A DNA stretch of 64,000 bases from Halieaceae bacterium (GTDB lineage: Bacteria > Pseudomonadota > Gammaproteobacteria > Pseudomonadales > Halieaceae). The stretch spans positions 34,606-98,605 of the forward strand of contig CABYND010000006.1 of assembly GCA_902520195.1 (NCBI GenBank), read 5' to 3'. Below the pieces are notes generated by a model. That model was not told the DNA's origin. It saw only the letters and a list, made by a program, of their open reading frames with translations, and made no database searches. Of this stretch, positions 39,013 to 48,127 are shown one piece after another (the stretch's first letter is position 1; each line of letters starts with the position of its first letter). The position numbers and the translations under genes were made by a program.

Positions 39013-40346
39013 GCAGACAGTTTTTCGGAACCGATGGCATCCGCGGTGAGGTGGGTAAATACCCAGTCACGGCTGATTTTATGCTCCAGCTCGGATGGGC
39101 AGCGGGGCGGGTATTCGCCTCGGCCGAGGGTCAGACCCACGTATTGATTGGCAAGGACACCCGGGTGTCGGGCTACATGTTCGAGTCCGCACTGGAGGCC
39201 GGACTGGTCGCGGCAGGAGCCCGTGTCACCCTGCTGGGGCCCATGCCCACACCTGCGGTGGCCATGCTGACTCGCAGTCAAAAAGCGTCGGCTGGGATTG
39301 TCATCAGTGCCTCTCACAACGCCTATACGGATAACGGCATTAAATTTTTTGATGCCGAGGGCCGCAAGCTCTCGGACGATCTCGAGGTCGAGATTGAGCG
39401 CATGCTGTCAGAGCCCATGGGCACTGTGCCTTCAGCACAGTTGGGCAAGGCCGCGCGAATGGCGGATGCACCGGGCAGGTATGTGGAGTTCTGCAAGAAT
39501 ACGTTTCCCGAGGCGCTTAGCTTAAGAGGACTGAGGTTGGTCCTGGACTGCGCCCATGGCGCCACTTATCAGGTCGCGCCTCAGGTTTTCACCGAGTTGG
39601 GCGCAACCTTGGTGGTAATAGGTGCCGAACCAGATGGCTACAACATCAACCGCGATGTCGGGTCGACCTCTCCGGCCGCATTGCAAGCGCGGGTGTTGAG
39701 CGAGCAGGCGGATCTCGGTATCGCGTTTGACGGCGATGGCGACCGCGTGCAGTGCGTCGCCGCCGACGGCACGGTTGTAGATGGTGATGAGCTTCTCTAC
39801 GTCATTGCCAATGATCGTGTGCGACGGGGACGGCCACCTGAAGGTGTGGTCGGCACACTGATGTCCAATCTGGGTCTGGAGCAGGCGCTGGCGGACAAGG
39901 GCATAGAATTGGTGCGTGCAAAGGTGGGAGACCGCTACGTGCTCGAACAAATGGCGGAGCAGGGTTGGTCTCTGGGAGGCGAGGCATCCGGACACATTAT
40001 TTGTGCTGATCTCACCACGACCGGCGACGGCATCGTGGCCGCGCTGCAAGTTGTGGCGGCCATGGCGGCTGCGGGTGAGAGCCTTTTGGCGCTAAAAAGT
40101 GCGCTGCACAAATTGCCTCAGACGTTGATTAACGTACCTGTCCCCGAGGGGTTTGTACTGGAAGACTGCGAGGCAGCGGTGGCTGAGAGTAAGAGAGTAG
40201 AGGACGTATTGTCAGGGCGAGGTCGTTTGGTTTTGCGGCCCTCGGGCACGGAGCCGCTCATCAGAGTCATGATTGAGGGTGCCGATGCGGGGGAGAATCG
40301 CCGTCTGGCCGACGGTATCGCTGAGGCGATCCGACAGGCGCACTAG
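39009..40346 (+). CDS. glmM: Phosphoglucosamine mutase
   Basis: 445 residues from ATG 39009, exactly the length of E. coli GlmM; the frame from 38967 is rejected. The phosphoserine is in [15 protein letters not shown] (~Ser101). The metal-binding loop is FDGDGDRVQ, the sugar loop GEASGHI and the phosphate-binding [15 protein letters not shown]. It makes glucosamine-1-phosphate for peptidoglycan and LPS. It is translationally coupled to folP. Confidence 0.98.
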   Translation: MSRQFFGTDGIRGEVGKYPVTADFMLQLGWAAGRVFASAEGQTHVLIGKDTRVSGYMFESALEAGLVAAGARVTLLGPMPTPAVAMLTRSQKASAGIVISASHNAYTDNGIKFFDAEGRKLSDDLEVEIERMLSEPMGTVPSAQLGKAARMADAPGRYVEFCKNTFPEALSLRGLRLVLDCAHGATYQVAPQVFTELGATLVVIGAEPDGYNINRDVGSTSPAALQARVLSEQADLGIAFDGDGDRVQCVAADGTVVDGDELLYVIANDRVRRGRPPEGVVGTLMSNLGLEQALADKGIELVRAKVGDRYVLEQMAEQGWSLGGEASGHIICADLTTTGDGIVAALQVVAAMAAAGESLLALKSALHKLPQTLINVPVPEGFVLEDCEAAVAESKRVEDVLSGRGRLVLRPSGTEPLIRVMIEGADAGENRRLADGIAEAIRQAH

Positions 40347-40430
40347 TTCAGTTGCGGCACGGATACGTGACCGGTATCATCTCGCGCCTTACGGTGGGCG
40401 TCGTTAGCCGGCGCAAAGTTGGAAAGAATC

Positions 40431-40808
40431 ATGGAACAGATAACGCTGATGGTACATCTGCTGATTGCGTTGGCGCTGATCGCGCTGATCTTGTTGCAAC
40501 GCGGCAAAGGAGCCGATATTGGCGCTTCATTCGGCGCTGGCGCGTCACAGACGCTGTTTGGTAGCGCGGGCAGCGGCAATGCACTGACGCGGATGACCGC
40601 ATGGTTGTCGGCGATATTCTTTGTCAGCAGTTTCGGTCTGGCGGTGATTGCCGACAACCGCACCGCGAGTGAGGACGACCTCGGATTCGAGGTGCCGGTG
40701 TATGAACCGGTCGAGACAGAAGTCCCCGACAGCGATGTGCCCGATATCGATTTCGGGTCAGAGGGTGATATTCCTTTTGACGATGCACCCCCGTCCAGCG
40801 GAGAGTGA
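40431..40808 (+). CDS. secG: Preprotein translocase subunit SecG
   Basis: 125 residues from ATG 40431, with GGAAAG six bases upstream. Two membrane helices (about 5-22 and 52-72) flank the conserved cytoplasmic loop LLQRGKGADIGASFGAG. The C-terminal ~50 residues form an acidic tail (DSDVPDIDFGSEGDIPF) longer than in E. coli. It is part of SecYEG. It sits directly before tRNA-Leu(GAG), as in E. coli (secG-leuU). Confidence 0.95.
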   Translation: MEQITLMVHLLIALALIALILLQRGKGADIGASFGAGASQTLFGSAGSGNALTRMTAWLSAIFFVSSFGLAVIADNRTASEDDLGFEVPVYEPVETEVPDSDVPDIDFGSEGDIPFDDAPPSSGE

Positions 40809-40819
40809 CTGGTTAATAA

Positions 40820-40905
40820 GCGGAAGTGGTGGAATTGGTAGACACGCTATCTTGAGGGGGTAGTGGCCTATGGCTGTGCGGGTTCAAGTCCCGCCTTCCG
40901 CACCA
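40820..40905 (+). tRNA. leuU: tRNA-Leu (anticodon GAG)
   Basis: 86 bases with encoded CCA. The acceptor GCGGAAG pairs with CTTCCGC, discriminator A, CCA at 40903-40905. The T-arm is GCGGG-TTCAAGT-CCCGC. The anticodon arm CTATC-TTGAGGG-GGTAG has GAG at 40854-40856, and the long variable arm is typical of leucine tRNAs. It reads CUC and CUU codons. It is next to secG, as in E. coli leuU. The conserved gene order ends at its 3' end, where the island begins. Confidence 0.96.
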
Positions 40906-40916
40906 AACAACTGTTA

Positions 40917-41040
40917 GAAAGTGGCTTAATCATCTGTATCAACGATAGGCGTTTACCGCCTCCATGCGTCAATTATGGGATGGCCCTTTTGTATGTCTGG
41001 GCGGCTAATATCATGGTTATGATGGCAGTCAGCCTCCGCT
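40917..41040 (+). repeat. Intergenic repeat module Q1+R1
   Basis: The Q part (40917-40962) contains AATCATCTGTATCAACGATA and GGCGTTTACC. The R part (40981-41040) contains TTTTGTATGTCTGGGCGGCT and a GCAGTCAGCCTCC end. It begins 12 bases after the tRNA 3' end. Related Q and R parts recur in other island gaps (Q: 42014, 50730, 51841; R: 41961, 47500 reversed, 51906, 56653, 58455, 59416, 60866). Confidence 0.7.
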
Positions 41041-41044
41041 CAAG

Positions 41045-41713
41045 TCAGTTCGAGCTAAAACTTTGAATCATCCCCGACTCGTCTACGCCGATCGTGACTA
41101 ACTTATAGGACTTTAGGCTTTCAACGCTGTAGGCGGTTGAGGCGGCTGTCATTGCCACAGCACCAGCTTGAACTGCCCCAAGTGAGCCAACCACGCCACC
41201 CAATCCGGTAGCCGCCCCCGCTACTGATAGAGCGGCGCCGAACATTCCCATCTTCTTGCTGTTATTCCAAACATAGTAGGTATATGTCTTGTTCTTTCCT
41301 GTCACAGGATCCATGTAACTGTTCATAGATTGGTTCGACGCGGCCCCCAGCAGCATAAAGGCAAACTCAGATGGCATACCGGGGGTCAGATTCCCCAGCA
41401 ACAAATTTGACACATGTGTGTCATCGAAACGGCCGGCGTAAGTAGCTACAGCGTTCAGGCAAGCGTTCAGGTCCGCATGAGTTGTCAGGGAAGAGAAGGC
41501 TTCAGCGTCAATTTTAGTCTTAGGCCAACTTTTATTGGCATCTCGCAAGGTGACTTTACGCTTGCCCTCCTTTACCAGCAATGCTGCGCAGGCAGGGACT
41601 TGACCTGCCTTCGACTAGTAGGGGGATTCCAAATATATGACCGACTGCGTGTCAGCGAAAACCAAAGGACTGTTCAGGGCGATTGCTAGTGCCAGCCATC
41701 TGAAACTTCTCAT
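41045..41713 (-). pseudogene. Secreted hypothetical protein interrupted by an in-frame stop
   Basis: The reading frame starts at ATG 41713 (GGAGAC upstream) with signal peptide RWLALAIALNSPLVFA. It reads DTQSVIYLESPY, then meets TAG at 41615-41617, and continues in the same frame without further stops for about 190 residues to 41045. The second half has a glycine/alanine-rich hydrophobic segment (MFGAALSVAGAATGLGGVVG). Either the gene is a recent pseudogene, or the downstream part is expressed from a TTG at 41581. No known family is recognised. Confidence 0.65.
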
Positions 41714-41960
41714 AACCGTCTCCAATAACAGAAGAAATAAGGGTCTTGCTTTGTGCCTGTCGATACTTTCCCACCAGTCATAAGGCGGTATGCCAAGCAA
41801 AACAGCACAAGAGCGAGCGATTAGGTCTACGGCTTGATCTGTTTCCTAGATTGCACTGTCAGCAATGGCACCTCGCCTTTTAAGCTGTGCGAACCAACCT
41901 GCGACAACCATTTCTCGTGCGTTATTCGACACTTTGCCCCTAGACGACAAGATTAACTTG

Positions 41961-42080
41961 CACCCCCCTAATGCGCATGTGCGGTAACAATCCCATTCTC
42001 AAGCGGCGGTTAGCCTCTTTTTTCAAATCCAGCTTTTAAGTGTGGCTGAAAGATCGCCTGTTTAACCAATAGGCGTTTAA
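41961..42080 (+). repeat. Intergenic repeat module R2+Q2
   Basis: The R part (41961-42023) reads CACCCCCCTAATGCGCATGT, GCGGTAAC and CGGCGGTTAGCC. The Q part (42014-42080) reads CAAATCCAGCTTTTAAGTGT, then GATCGCCTGTTTAACCAATA and GGCGTTTAAGGC. Here R comes before Q, and the R end runs directly into the Q start, as if modules were joined end to end. The rest of the gap 41714-42218 shows no gene. Confidence 0.65.
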
Positions 42081-42218
42081 GGCACCCCACACTCAGAGCC
42101 TCAGTGGCGAACTAGTCGGACTGCGGTGGGTGGAGCAGGTCATGTGGCGTATTTGGGGGTTACAGGTGGTTACGCAAGCGGTTGGTGCAAAAAGTTTTAC
42201 CTGGTTAATCCGATTCAG

Positions 42219-44759
42219 TCACAACTTCTGACACCAAAATTGATACATGCCTTTAAAAGCGCTGGGGTGGCTCTCTTCAAAGTGATGCCACAAGGAAAGA
42301 TCGCATATGTCAGCATCCCTCCCGATGAACCTTTTAAAGCCGGAAATATTACTGCCAACCTCAAAGCCACAAAATTTGAGGTCCAATTCCTTAAGACATT
42401 TCTGAACCTGCGGGAGTGTGAAGCGTTGCTCTTGCACATGAAATATTAAATCTCTGACCTCACTGAGACTAAAAAAGTCTCCAAAGCCAGCTAACTGCAG
42501 ATGGTGCTCATCATGTGACTCGATCAGAGACTGCCGGAATTGTCTGATCTCGGCCTCCGAAGTTCCTATTTCTCTTAAAGCAACATCTTCCCGAGTTTTC
42601 ACTACGGAGCGCCTTGCCGAATCACTGTACAAACCTATCTTCATCAGCCCCCCAGTCTGCAAAAGGTCCACCAGAACTTGCCATCCCGCCATGGGATCGT
42701 CCATATGATGGAGAACACCTGTGCTTTCGATGATGTCAAACTCTCGCCCAAGCTCACCCAAATTTAGGATGTCCGCCTGCATATATTCGATGTTGGTGAT
42801 ACTAAGCTCTTTAGTTTTCCTCTGGGCATATGCGAGACTGGCTCTACTGAGATCTATCGCTGTAACTTGGCAGTTGGCAAAACGAGAGGCAGTCCCTATA
42901 GAGTGCTGACCAGTGCCGCATCCAGCGATAAGTATGGATGGGGAAAATACGCTTTTGATATTTTCAGAGTGCAGTACCAGTTGGGCCTCATTACAAACCT
43001 CAGCAATTGACTTTCCTTTTGAGGGTAGTGCTAGTTTTACCCATCGCGGATACGGGTTTGTCTCATATTGCTGTTTGACCTTGCGAGAAACGTCATCTTT
43101 CACACTCGACAATACCGGCATATTCTGCGCTATCACTCTCTCGGCTAACGGCTCCTCTACCAACCGAACTTTCACTTCGGGCGATTGATCCAGCGCTTTC
43201 AAAGTTTCACTCCATTCGTATTGATGCAGCGGTCGATAGGCTGCAAGAATCAGGATTTCCGTTATGGTTGGCTGTGATCCTTGCCGGATATGCTCTGCAA
43301 TTGCCGTCTCCAAGTTACCAATCAACTCAGTTTCTTCCGCGACCTCGGAGTAAACATATTCATTGGTAAAACAGTGTAGGGATAGCGTTGAAAGAAAATG
43401 GATGAATTCAGGAGACGCCTCTATCTGCCCAATGCCCGCAAGAAGCACTCGACGCATCGAGACGAACAACGCTTCCAGCTGCAAATCCGGCAGTGGACTT
43501 ATGCGCATTAGCTGGTGCAGAAGTGGGGCTTGAGCCAGAGTTTTTATTGCATGATCAACTTCTTTGATATCTGTCGAGGCTGTTGTGTTTATCAGTGTAT
43601 CTTCAATTAGATTATCTAGCCGTAAGAGACTTGTGATTGCCCCCGCCACATCCTTCGGACGGACAAAATTCCCTCTGTTAAGAAGGTTAATCAGTATTGG
43701 ATAAAGACTCTGATCTGCCGTATTTAACTTTGCACGCTTTAGGATCAAACCCAGATTAAAGTAAGCATTTTCGGGATCTGTCTTCAAATTGATTGCGCGA
43801 ACGCAAGCTGAAACCGATTCGTCAAACCTGTCTAGCTCTTGGAGCGTGACACTCAAGTTGTTGTGGGCTTCCGCATAATCGGGCTTCAGTGCTATTGCTT
43901 TTCTGTAGCTGGCTTCAGCGGCGTCTAATCCGCCTAGCTTGTGGAGCGTGTTACCCAAGTTGCTGAAGGCCTCAGCATAGTCGGGCTTCAGTGCGATTGC
44001 TTTTCTGTAGCTGGCTTCAGCCTCGTCTAACCTACCTAGCTTCTGCAGCGTATTACCCAAGTTGCTGTGGGCTTCAGCAAAGTCGGGCTTCAGTACTATT
44101 GCTTTTCTATAGCTGGCTTCAGCCTCGTCTAACCTGCCTAGCTCCCTTAGCGTAATACCCAAGTTGCTGTGGCCTTCAGCATCCTGGGGTGATAGGTCCA
44201 CAGATTGCTGTATGACTAGCAATGATTCTCTAAGTCTGCCCGTCTGTCTAAAAACCACCCCCAACACCTTCCATCCAAATGGGTGTTTGGGAAACTGTTG
44301 AGTAAGTGATGAGGCTAGTGCTTCAGCTTCTTCTAATCTGCCCGCTTGATAATGGCCTAGAACTTGGTTGAGTTGATCCTGCGATGGCTGCGCGTCTGAT
44401 GATCCGCCCTTTAGCCGCTGCTTGATAGCGACCACCCTATCCGAAGACACACCAGACTTCTCGCCCTCAACTAAGACACGCGTAGCGTCATCAAAACGTT
44501 CCAGCTCTATCAGCACATCAATATAGCTGAGCCAAAACTGCTCTACCTTTGCATTACCTTCCAAAGCCAGCTTGAACAGGGGAATAGCCTCAAGAGGCTT
44601 ACCAACCGCCACAGTCATTACACCCAGATTATGGTTGGCATCCGGATGCTTCGGTTGCGTCTGAAGGATGGCACGGTAAAGACGCTCAGCAACTTGGAGC
44701 TTGCCTTCCCTGTGTGCTGCAACGGCTTGCTGTAAAGCTTGATCCAGTGTCAGTTCCAT
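42219..44759 (-). CDS. TPR-repeat protein with C-terminal SAM methyltransferase
   Basis: 846 residues. Residues 1-130 (MELTLDQALQ...) and the block with FPKHPFGWKVLGVVFRQTGR (~165-185) are shared with the 48192 protein. Residues ~195-330 are 34-residue TPR units that are nearly identical to each other. A helical linker follows, then a class I methyltransferase from residue ~606: motif I ILIAGCGTG (609-617), acidic VTAIDLS and ESTGVLHHMDDP. The end of the protein (LWHHFEESHPSAFKGMYQFW) resembles TPR-methyltransferases of marine bacteria. The substrate is unknown; a TPR scaffold suggests a protein target. It probably has its own promoter, in the block shared with 48128-48160. Confidence 0.85.
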   Translation of the reverse strand: MELTLDQALQQAVAAHREGKLQVAERLYRAILQTQPKHPDANHNLGVMTVAVGKPLEAIPLFKLALEGNAKVEQFWLSYIDVLIELERFDDATRVLVEGEKSGVSSDRVVAIKQRLKGGSSDAQPSQDQLNQVLGHYQAGRLEEAEALASSLTQQFPKHPFGWKVLGVVFRQTGRLRESLLVIQQSVDLSPQDAEGHSNLGITLRELGRLDEAEASYRKAIVLKPDFAEAHSNLGNTLQKLGRLDEAEASYRKAIALKPDYAEAFSNLGNTLHKLGGLDAAEASYRKAIALKPDYAEAHNNLSVTLQELDRFDESVSACVRAINLKTDPENAYFNLGLILKRAKLNTADQSLYPILINLLNRGNFVRPKDVAGAITSLLRLDNLIEDTLINTTASTDIKEVDHAIKTLAQAPLLHQLMRISPLPDLQLEALFVSMRRVLLAGIGQIEASPEFIHFLSTLSLHCFTNEYVYSEVAEETELIGNLETAIAEHIRQGSQPTITEILILAAYRPLHQYEWSETLKALDQSPEVKVRLVEEPLAERVIAQNMPVLSSVKDDVSRKVKQQYETNPYPRWVKLALPSKGKSIAEVCNEAQLVLHSENIKSVFSPSILIAGCGTGQHSIGTASRFANCQVTAIDLSRASLAYAQRKTKELSITNIEYMQADILNLGELGREFDIIESTGVLHHMDDPMAGWQVLVDLLQTGGLMKIGLYSDSARRSVVKTREDVALREIGTSEAEIRQFRQSLIESHDEHHLQLAGFGDFFSLSEVRDLIFHVQEQRFTLPQVQKCLKELDLKFCGFEVGSNISGFKRFIGRDADICDLSLWHHFEESHPSAFKGMYQFWCQKL

Positions 44760-44791
44760 TTAATCTGCGCTGGCCTTGACTCACCCTTAGA

Positions 44792-44824
44792 TACTTTACA
44801 CCTTCAACACCCCGTCAAGTCCAA
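44792..44824 (-). promoter_or_regulatory. Candidate promoter block shared with the 48-kb TPR gene
   Basis: On the minus strand a 33-base block beginning TTGGAC and ending GGTGTAAAGTA is identical at 31 of 33 positions to 48128-48160. It stands 32 bases before the methyltransferase ATG; at the other copy the distance is 31. TTGGAC and TGTAAA are 18 bases apart, as in a sigma-70-type promoter. The block overlaps the stop codon of the small split gene (44815-44817). Confidence 0.6.
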
Positions 44825-45104
44825 ACAGGCCCATACATAACGGGGTAGCCGCCCAAAACTCCAGGGGTTATGCCTGGAGTCCATTCGGCTAGAAAGTTTA
44901 TCCAGGATAGATCGGCCCAATTAAGTATGTTGATACCCACCACAAAACCTCGAGCACCCAATAAAAGCCTATCCAGCAAAGGATCATTGCGAACATGATG
45001 ACAGAAGACCAAAGTAGAGAGCAGAGAAATCTAGTCATGTCCTGCAGACTCCGACGGCTCGAACCTTGACGCAATCGAGTGTTAAGTTTTTTAATTCTTT
45101 CCAA
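44815..45104 (-). pseudogene. Small membrane protein, apparently frameshifted
   Basis: One frame (45104-44898) encodes about 68 residues with a basic start (MERIKKLNTRLRQ) and a long hydrophobic stretch SSVIMFAMILCWIGFYWVLE, ending ...YLIGPIYPG-stop. In a second frame the sequence goes on with WINFLAEWTPGITPGVLGGY ... GPVWT to 44815. The join looks like one small membrane protein with a one-base change near 44900. No family is recognised. It lies directly upstream of the TPR-methyltransferase gene and contains part of that gene's candidate promoter. This could also be a chance pair of short frames. Confidence 0.4.
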
Positions 45105-45375
45105 CCAAAACGTAACTTAGCGTAACTCCAGATAGCTCAGGAACTCAGCCATTCGTGCTTAAGTTGAGATGAGTTAAGACGGTTACATTTGTCTCTAATT
45201 TGCCAGTATTTTGTCAGTGAAGTGCACCGCCCTAGGGGTGCTTTCTGCCGTTGCAATTCGGATGGTTACAGCCCTGATAGACAAAGGGGACATTTGAAAA
45301 AATCCGTCCGTTTGATTAGCTTTGGATTTTCTTCTTTTTGTTACCCAGCTGAGAAAAGCTAGTGTACCCTCAGAT
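45105..45375. other. Gene-free stretch of the island
   Basis: 271 bases with no convincing gene. There is only a faint resemblance to the R repeat around 45247-45290 (CAATTCGGATGGTTACAGCC). The short minus-strand frame 45195-45380 has no ribosome-binding site and no recognisable domain and was not taken as a gene. Confidence 0.4.
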
Positions 45376-45535
45376 CCCACTCGTTCTTGCCGCTCTCATA
45401 CTGTTGTCGGACTTTGCTTTTGCAAATACCAATGGTGACATACCGAACAATGCCATCAGCAAAATATACGCGGACACACGGTAGTGCCAGTAATTATCTG
45501 GCCGAGGACGGGGTAGGTCTGAGTGTCTGTCTTGC
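45376..45535 (+). pseudogene. Degraded fragment of a secreted SnoaL-like gene
   Basis: The plus strand reads PLVLAALILLSDFAFANTNG then ISKIYADTR before a stop at 45482. It matches the N-terminus of the minus-strand gene at 57903-58387 (ALLALALLSDFAFASTNG ... INKMYADLR). A shifted frame just after the stop reads SASNYLAEDG, which resembles SRYSKYLHAD of the same gene. The start codon and the C-terminal half are missing. This is a decayed second copy, now more than 12 kb away and in opposite orientation. Confidence 0.65.
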
Positions 45536-45651
45536 ATAGAGTGAACTTCGACGCGATGCTGTTGTTCAGATCAACCCCACACCGCATTATCAGTCAAGGC
45601 CAGACGGAAGCCGAAAACGGGGGGGCGCTGTTTTAATGGCGAGGGTATCTC

Positions 45652-47283
45652 ATGGCAATGCAGAGATCTGAGAACAAAGGCTTGCGCTCGCGGTCTCCAG
45701 ATCATAGACAGCTCGAAATACTCTTCAGTTATTATCAATCCTGCATGCTGACTGAGGCTGAGCACCTTGCCACGTTACTTACGCGAGAGTTTCCCCAGCA
45801 TCCCTTTGCTTGGAAAGTTCTGGGCGCAGTCTTTTCGCGAAGTGGCAGGTTGAATGAATCGCTTGTTCCTAAAAAAAAATGCGTCGAATTGTGTCCACAA
45901 GATGCAGAGGCTCACAATAACCTGGGTAATACATTCCACGAGTTAGGTAAACTAGAAGACGCTGAGGCTAGCCTTAGAAAAGCAATTGCGTTGAACCCTA
46001 ATTATCCAGAAGCCTACAGCAACCTAGGTAATACGCTACTCGTGCTGGGCAGATTGAAGGAGTCTGAGGCTAGCATCAGAAAAGCAATAGGGCTGAGGCC
46101 TGATCTTTTCAGAGCGCACTACAACCTAGGAAATACGCTTCAAAAACTTGGCAAATTGCATCTGGCGGAAGAGAGCTATTTAGAAACGATAGCTTTGAAG
46201 CAAGGATTTGGAGCAGCGCACAACAATTTAGGCAATATCTATAGAGAGCTTGGTAGATTAGACGCGGCAGAAGCAAGTTATCGGCAAGCCATTCTCCTGC
46301 AACCTGACGATGCCGAAGCTCAAAACAACTTGGGCGTGACGCTCCATGCACTGGGTAGATTGGACGAGGCAAGAGCGAGCTATATTCAAGCAATAAATCT
46401 GGAGCCTGATTTTATTGAGGCTCACCATAATTTAAGCATCACACTTCACGAGCTGGGCAGATTTGATGAAGCAGAGTTAAGCTGCAGACGGGTAATTGCA
46501 TTGGATTCAACTTTCCCCGACGCGCATAACAGATTGTTAAAGACCTTGTATCTCGCAGAAAAGCATTCCCTCTTTTTTGATGAACTAGACAACCTCACCA
46601 GTCGAGGCGAGATAAGTTCGATAATTGGGTCTCTCACTTGCAGAGCAGCACTGAAGTATGGCGTAGAAAAACCGAACCTATTTTGCAGCAAACCACTGGA
46701 CCATGTCCTGCACGTCGACTTAAAAAATCGACAGGATTTTTTAAAGACTTTCGTCGAGCCTGCAATATCCATCTTTGATAAAAAAGAGACAGGCAGCAGA
46801 CACCAGCCACTGCTTCAAAACGGTCAGCAAACCTCAGGAAATTTGTTTGACATTGAGGAATCGCTTACGAGGAAACTTCAAAAGGCAATCAGATCAGAGG
46901 TGGAAAAATACAGAGACCATTTTAAGCACAGTAAAGAGGGCTTTATAAAAAATTGGCCAACCAAATACAGTCTTTTTGGGTGGCTAGTCAGAATGGATAG
47001 CGGCGGCAGCTTGAAACCCCATATTCATGAAGCAGGCTGGATAAGCGGGAGTATTTATATAAACGTCCCTGAAAGATTAAGGGTGGGCGAGGGCAGCCTA
47101 GCTCTATCGCCCGGGGAACAAAAGGATGTGGGCAGCGAGAGTGAACTAGTGCACGAGATAATAGACGTAGCGACAGGAAGTTTGGTTTTGTTCCCAGCCT
47201 CGATGACGCACTACACTTTACCGTTCGAATCTATCCATCAACGCGTTGTGCTAGCATTCGATGTTGTGCCAGACCTAGGCTAA
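45652..47283 (+). CDS. TPR-repeat protein with C-terminal 2OG-Fe(II) oxygenase domain
   Basis: 543 residues. Residues ~20-70 carry the block FPQHPFAWKVLGAVFSRSGR that is shared with the two other island TPR proteins, but the N-terminal MELT..DQAL part is absent. TPR units run from ~85 to 290. The C-terminal region (~380-540) resembles the 2OG-Fe(II) oxygenase group of PF13759: PHIHEAGWISGSIYINVP (His457 and His459), then LVLFPASMTHYTLPF (His520) and an Arg in HQRVVLAFDV (Arg531). Such enzymes hydroxylate side chains using 2-oxoglutarate. The target is unknown. Confidence 0.82.
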   Translation: MAMQRSENKGLRSRSPDHRQLEILFSYYQSCMLTEAEHLATLLTREFPQHPFAWKVLGAVFSRSGRLNESLVPKKKCVELCPQDAEAHNNLGNTFHELGKLEDAEASLRKAIALNPNYPEAYSNLGNTLLVLGRLKESEASIRKAIGLRPDLFRAHYNLGNTLQKLGKLHLAEESYLETIALKQGFGAAHNNLGNIYRELGRLDAAEASYRQAILLQPDDAEAQNNLGVTLHALGRLDEARASYIQAINLEPDFIEAHHNLSITLHELGRFDEAELSCRRVIALDSTFPDAHNRLLKTLYLAEKHSLFFDELDNLTSRGEISSIIGSLTCRAALKYGVEKPNLFCSKPLDHVLHVDLKNRQDFLKTFVEPAISIFDKKETGSRHQPLLQNGQQTSGNLFDIEESLTRKLQKAIRSEVEKYRDHFKHSKEGFIKNWPTKYSLFGWLVRMDSGGSLKPHIHEAGWISGSIYINVPERLRVGEGSLALSPGEQKDVGSESELVHEIIDVATGSLVLFPASMTHYTLPFESIHQRVVLAFDVVPDLG

Positions 47284-47345
47284 CAAACCTTTGCGAATCG
47301 GAGATTTTGAACCGTCCACAAACTAAGTACATTGCGGAAATGCGC

Positions 47346-47369
47346 AGGGGGAAGCTCTATAAACCCCCT
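47346..47369 (+). terminator. Weak hairpin after the TPR-oxygenase gene
   Basis: AGGGGG (47346-47351) and CCCCCT (47364-47369) can pair around a 12-base loop. No T-run follows, so termination is uncertain. Confidence 0.35.
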
Positions 47370-47499
47370 CTAAGCTATGCTTATTAAAGTTATCGTGGTC
47401 TACATGTTATCCCATAGTTCTAAGTGATCGTCTCGATCCAAAGCCATTTACTGGCCAATCTTAGGCATGGTTCTCTGCCACACCACCTGACGAGATACG

Positions 47500-47566
47500 C
47501 CCCCCCGGCGGGGGGGTGAGAGCCCTTATGGTTGTGATTGGTACCTCCCGGATACATTAGGGGGTT
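47500..47566 (-). repeat. Intergenic repeat module R3, reversed
   Basis: Read on the minus strand it gives CCCCCTAATGTATCCGGGAG, GTACCAATCACAAC and a C7-GCC-G7 hairpin (47500-47516). It is the R module in opposite orientation to the other copies. A partial R-like sequence (GAGCTGGGCGGTATCTATCA) is at 47858-47877 in plus orientation. The remaining gap up to 48127 shows no gene; the frame 47538-47816 crosses the repeat and is not supported. Confidence 0.65.
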
Positions 47567-48127
47567 GAGTTGGCGTAATACGCCAAAACCCACGCCTTTG
47601 CTCACCAAATGCGGCTTTCCAACGTCCGACATTGTGTATACAGAAACGGTATTTGCATTGCAGCTGTTTGCATTCACCAACATTAACGCGATGAATGCTG
47701 CTCAGGCGGTAAGGAAGAGTCACGCGGACGTCCAGACGCCTAGGGAGCGTTCAAGCACTGGCTCCAGCATTAACGCTGCTCGTGATGACGCGGCAAGGTC
47801 GGTTATTAGCGGCTAGGTTGATCATCACACGTAAGCTTCACCGTTGAAAAGTGAGTGAGCTGGGCGGTATCTATCACCCCTCCTGAAATTCATAAGCCAT
47901 CTGAGATATCAGAGGCATTTTAAGAGGTTAGATTTACTGCACTTCTGCGAGTGGTACCGCAGGCCTTCATCGTTACCGGGTCAGGGAACCACTTCTTTTC
48001 AGAGATCCCCTAAACCTACGCATTTTCTGAAGCCACCCCATCTGTAAGGGACTGTTTGGTCCTGCCAGTATTGCCGCGACCCCTTAGGCAGGTGACCGCG
48101 GAGCTTCCCTTGCATGAATAGGTATGG

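Noticed and set aside
39522..40049. Long minus-strand frame opposite glmM
   Set aside because: A shadow of the glmM reading frame in GC-rich coding sequence; glmM is complete and well conserved.
41615..41617. TAG as a recoded (pyrrolysine-type) codon
   Set aside because: Nothing else suggests recoding in this genome; core genes use TAG as an ordinary stop, for example secG's neighbours feoA and glmM.
42126..42449. Plus-strand frame of 107 residues
   Set aside because: It overlaps the 3' end of the TPR-methyltransferase gene on the other strand, with no ribosome-binding site or recognisable domain.
45195..45380. Short minus-strand frame
   Set aside because: No ribosome-binding site and no recognisable domain; it runs up to the edge of the decayed SnoaL-like fragment.
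47500..47516. C7/G7 hairpin as an ordinary intrinsic terminator
   Set aside because: No T-run follows on either strand, and it is part of a repeated module.
47538..47816. Plus-strand frame of 92 residues
   Set aside because: It crosses the reversed R3 repeat, has no signal for translation start and shows no protein family.
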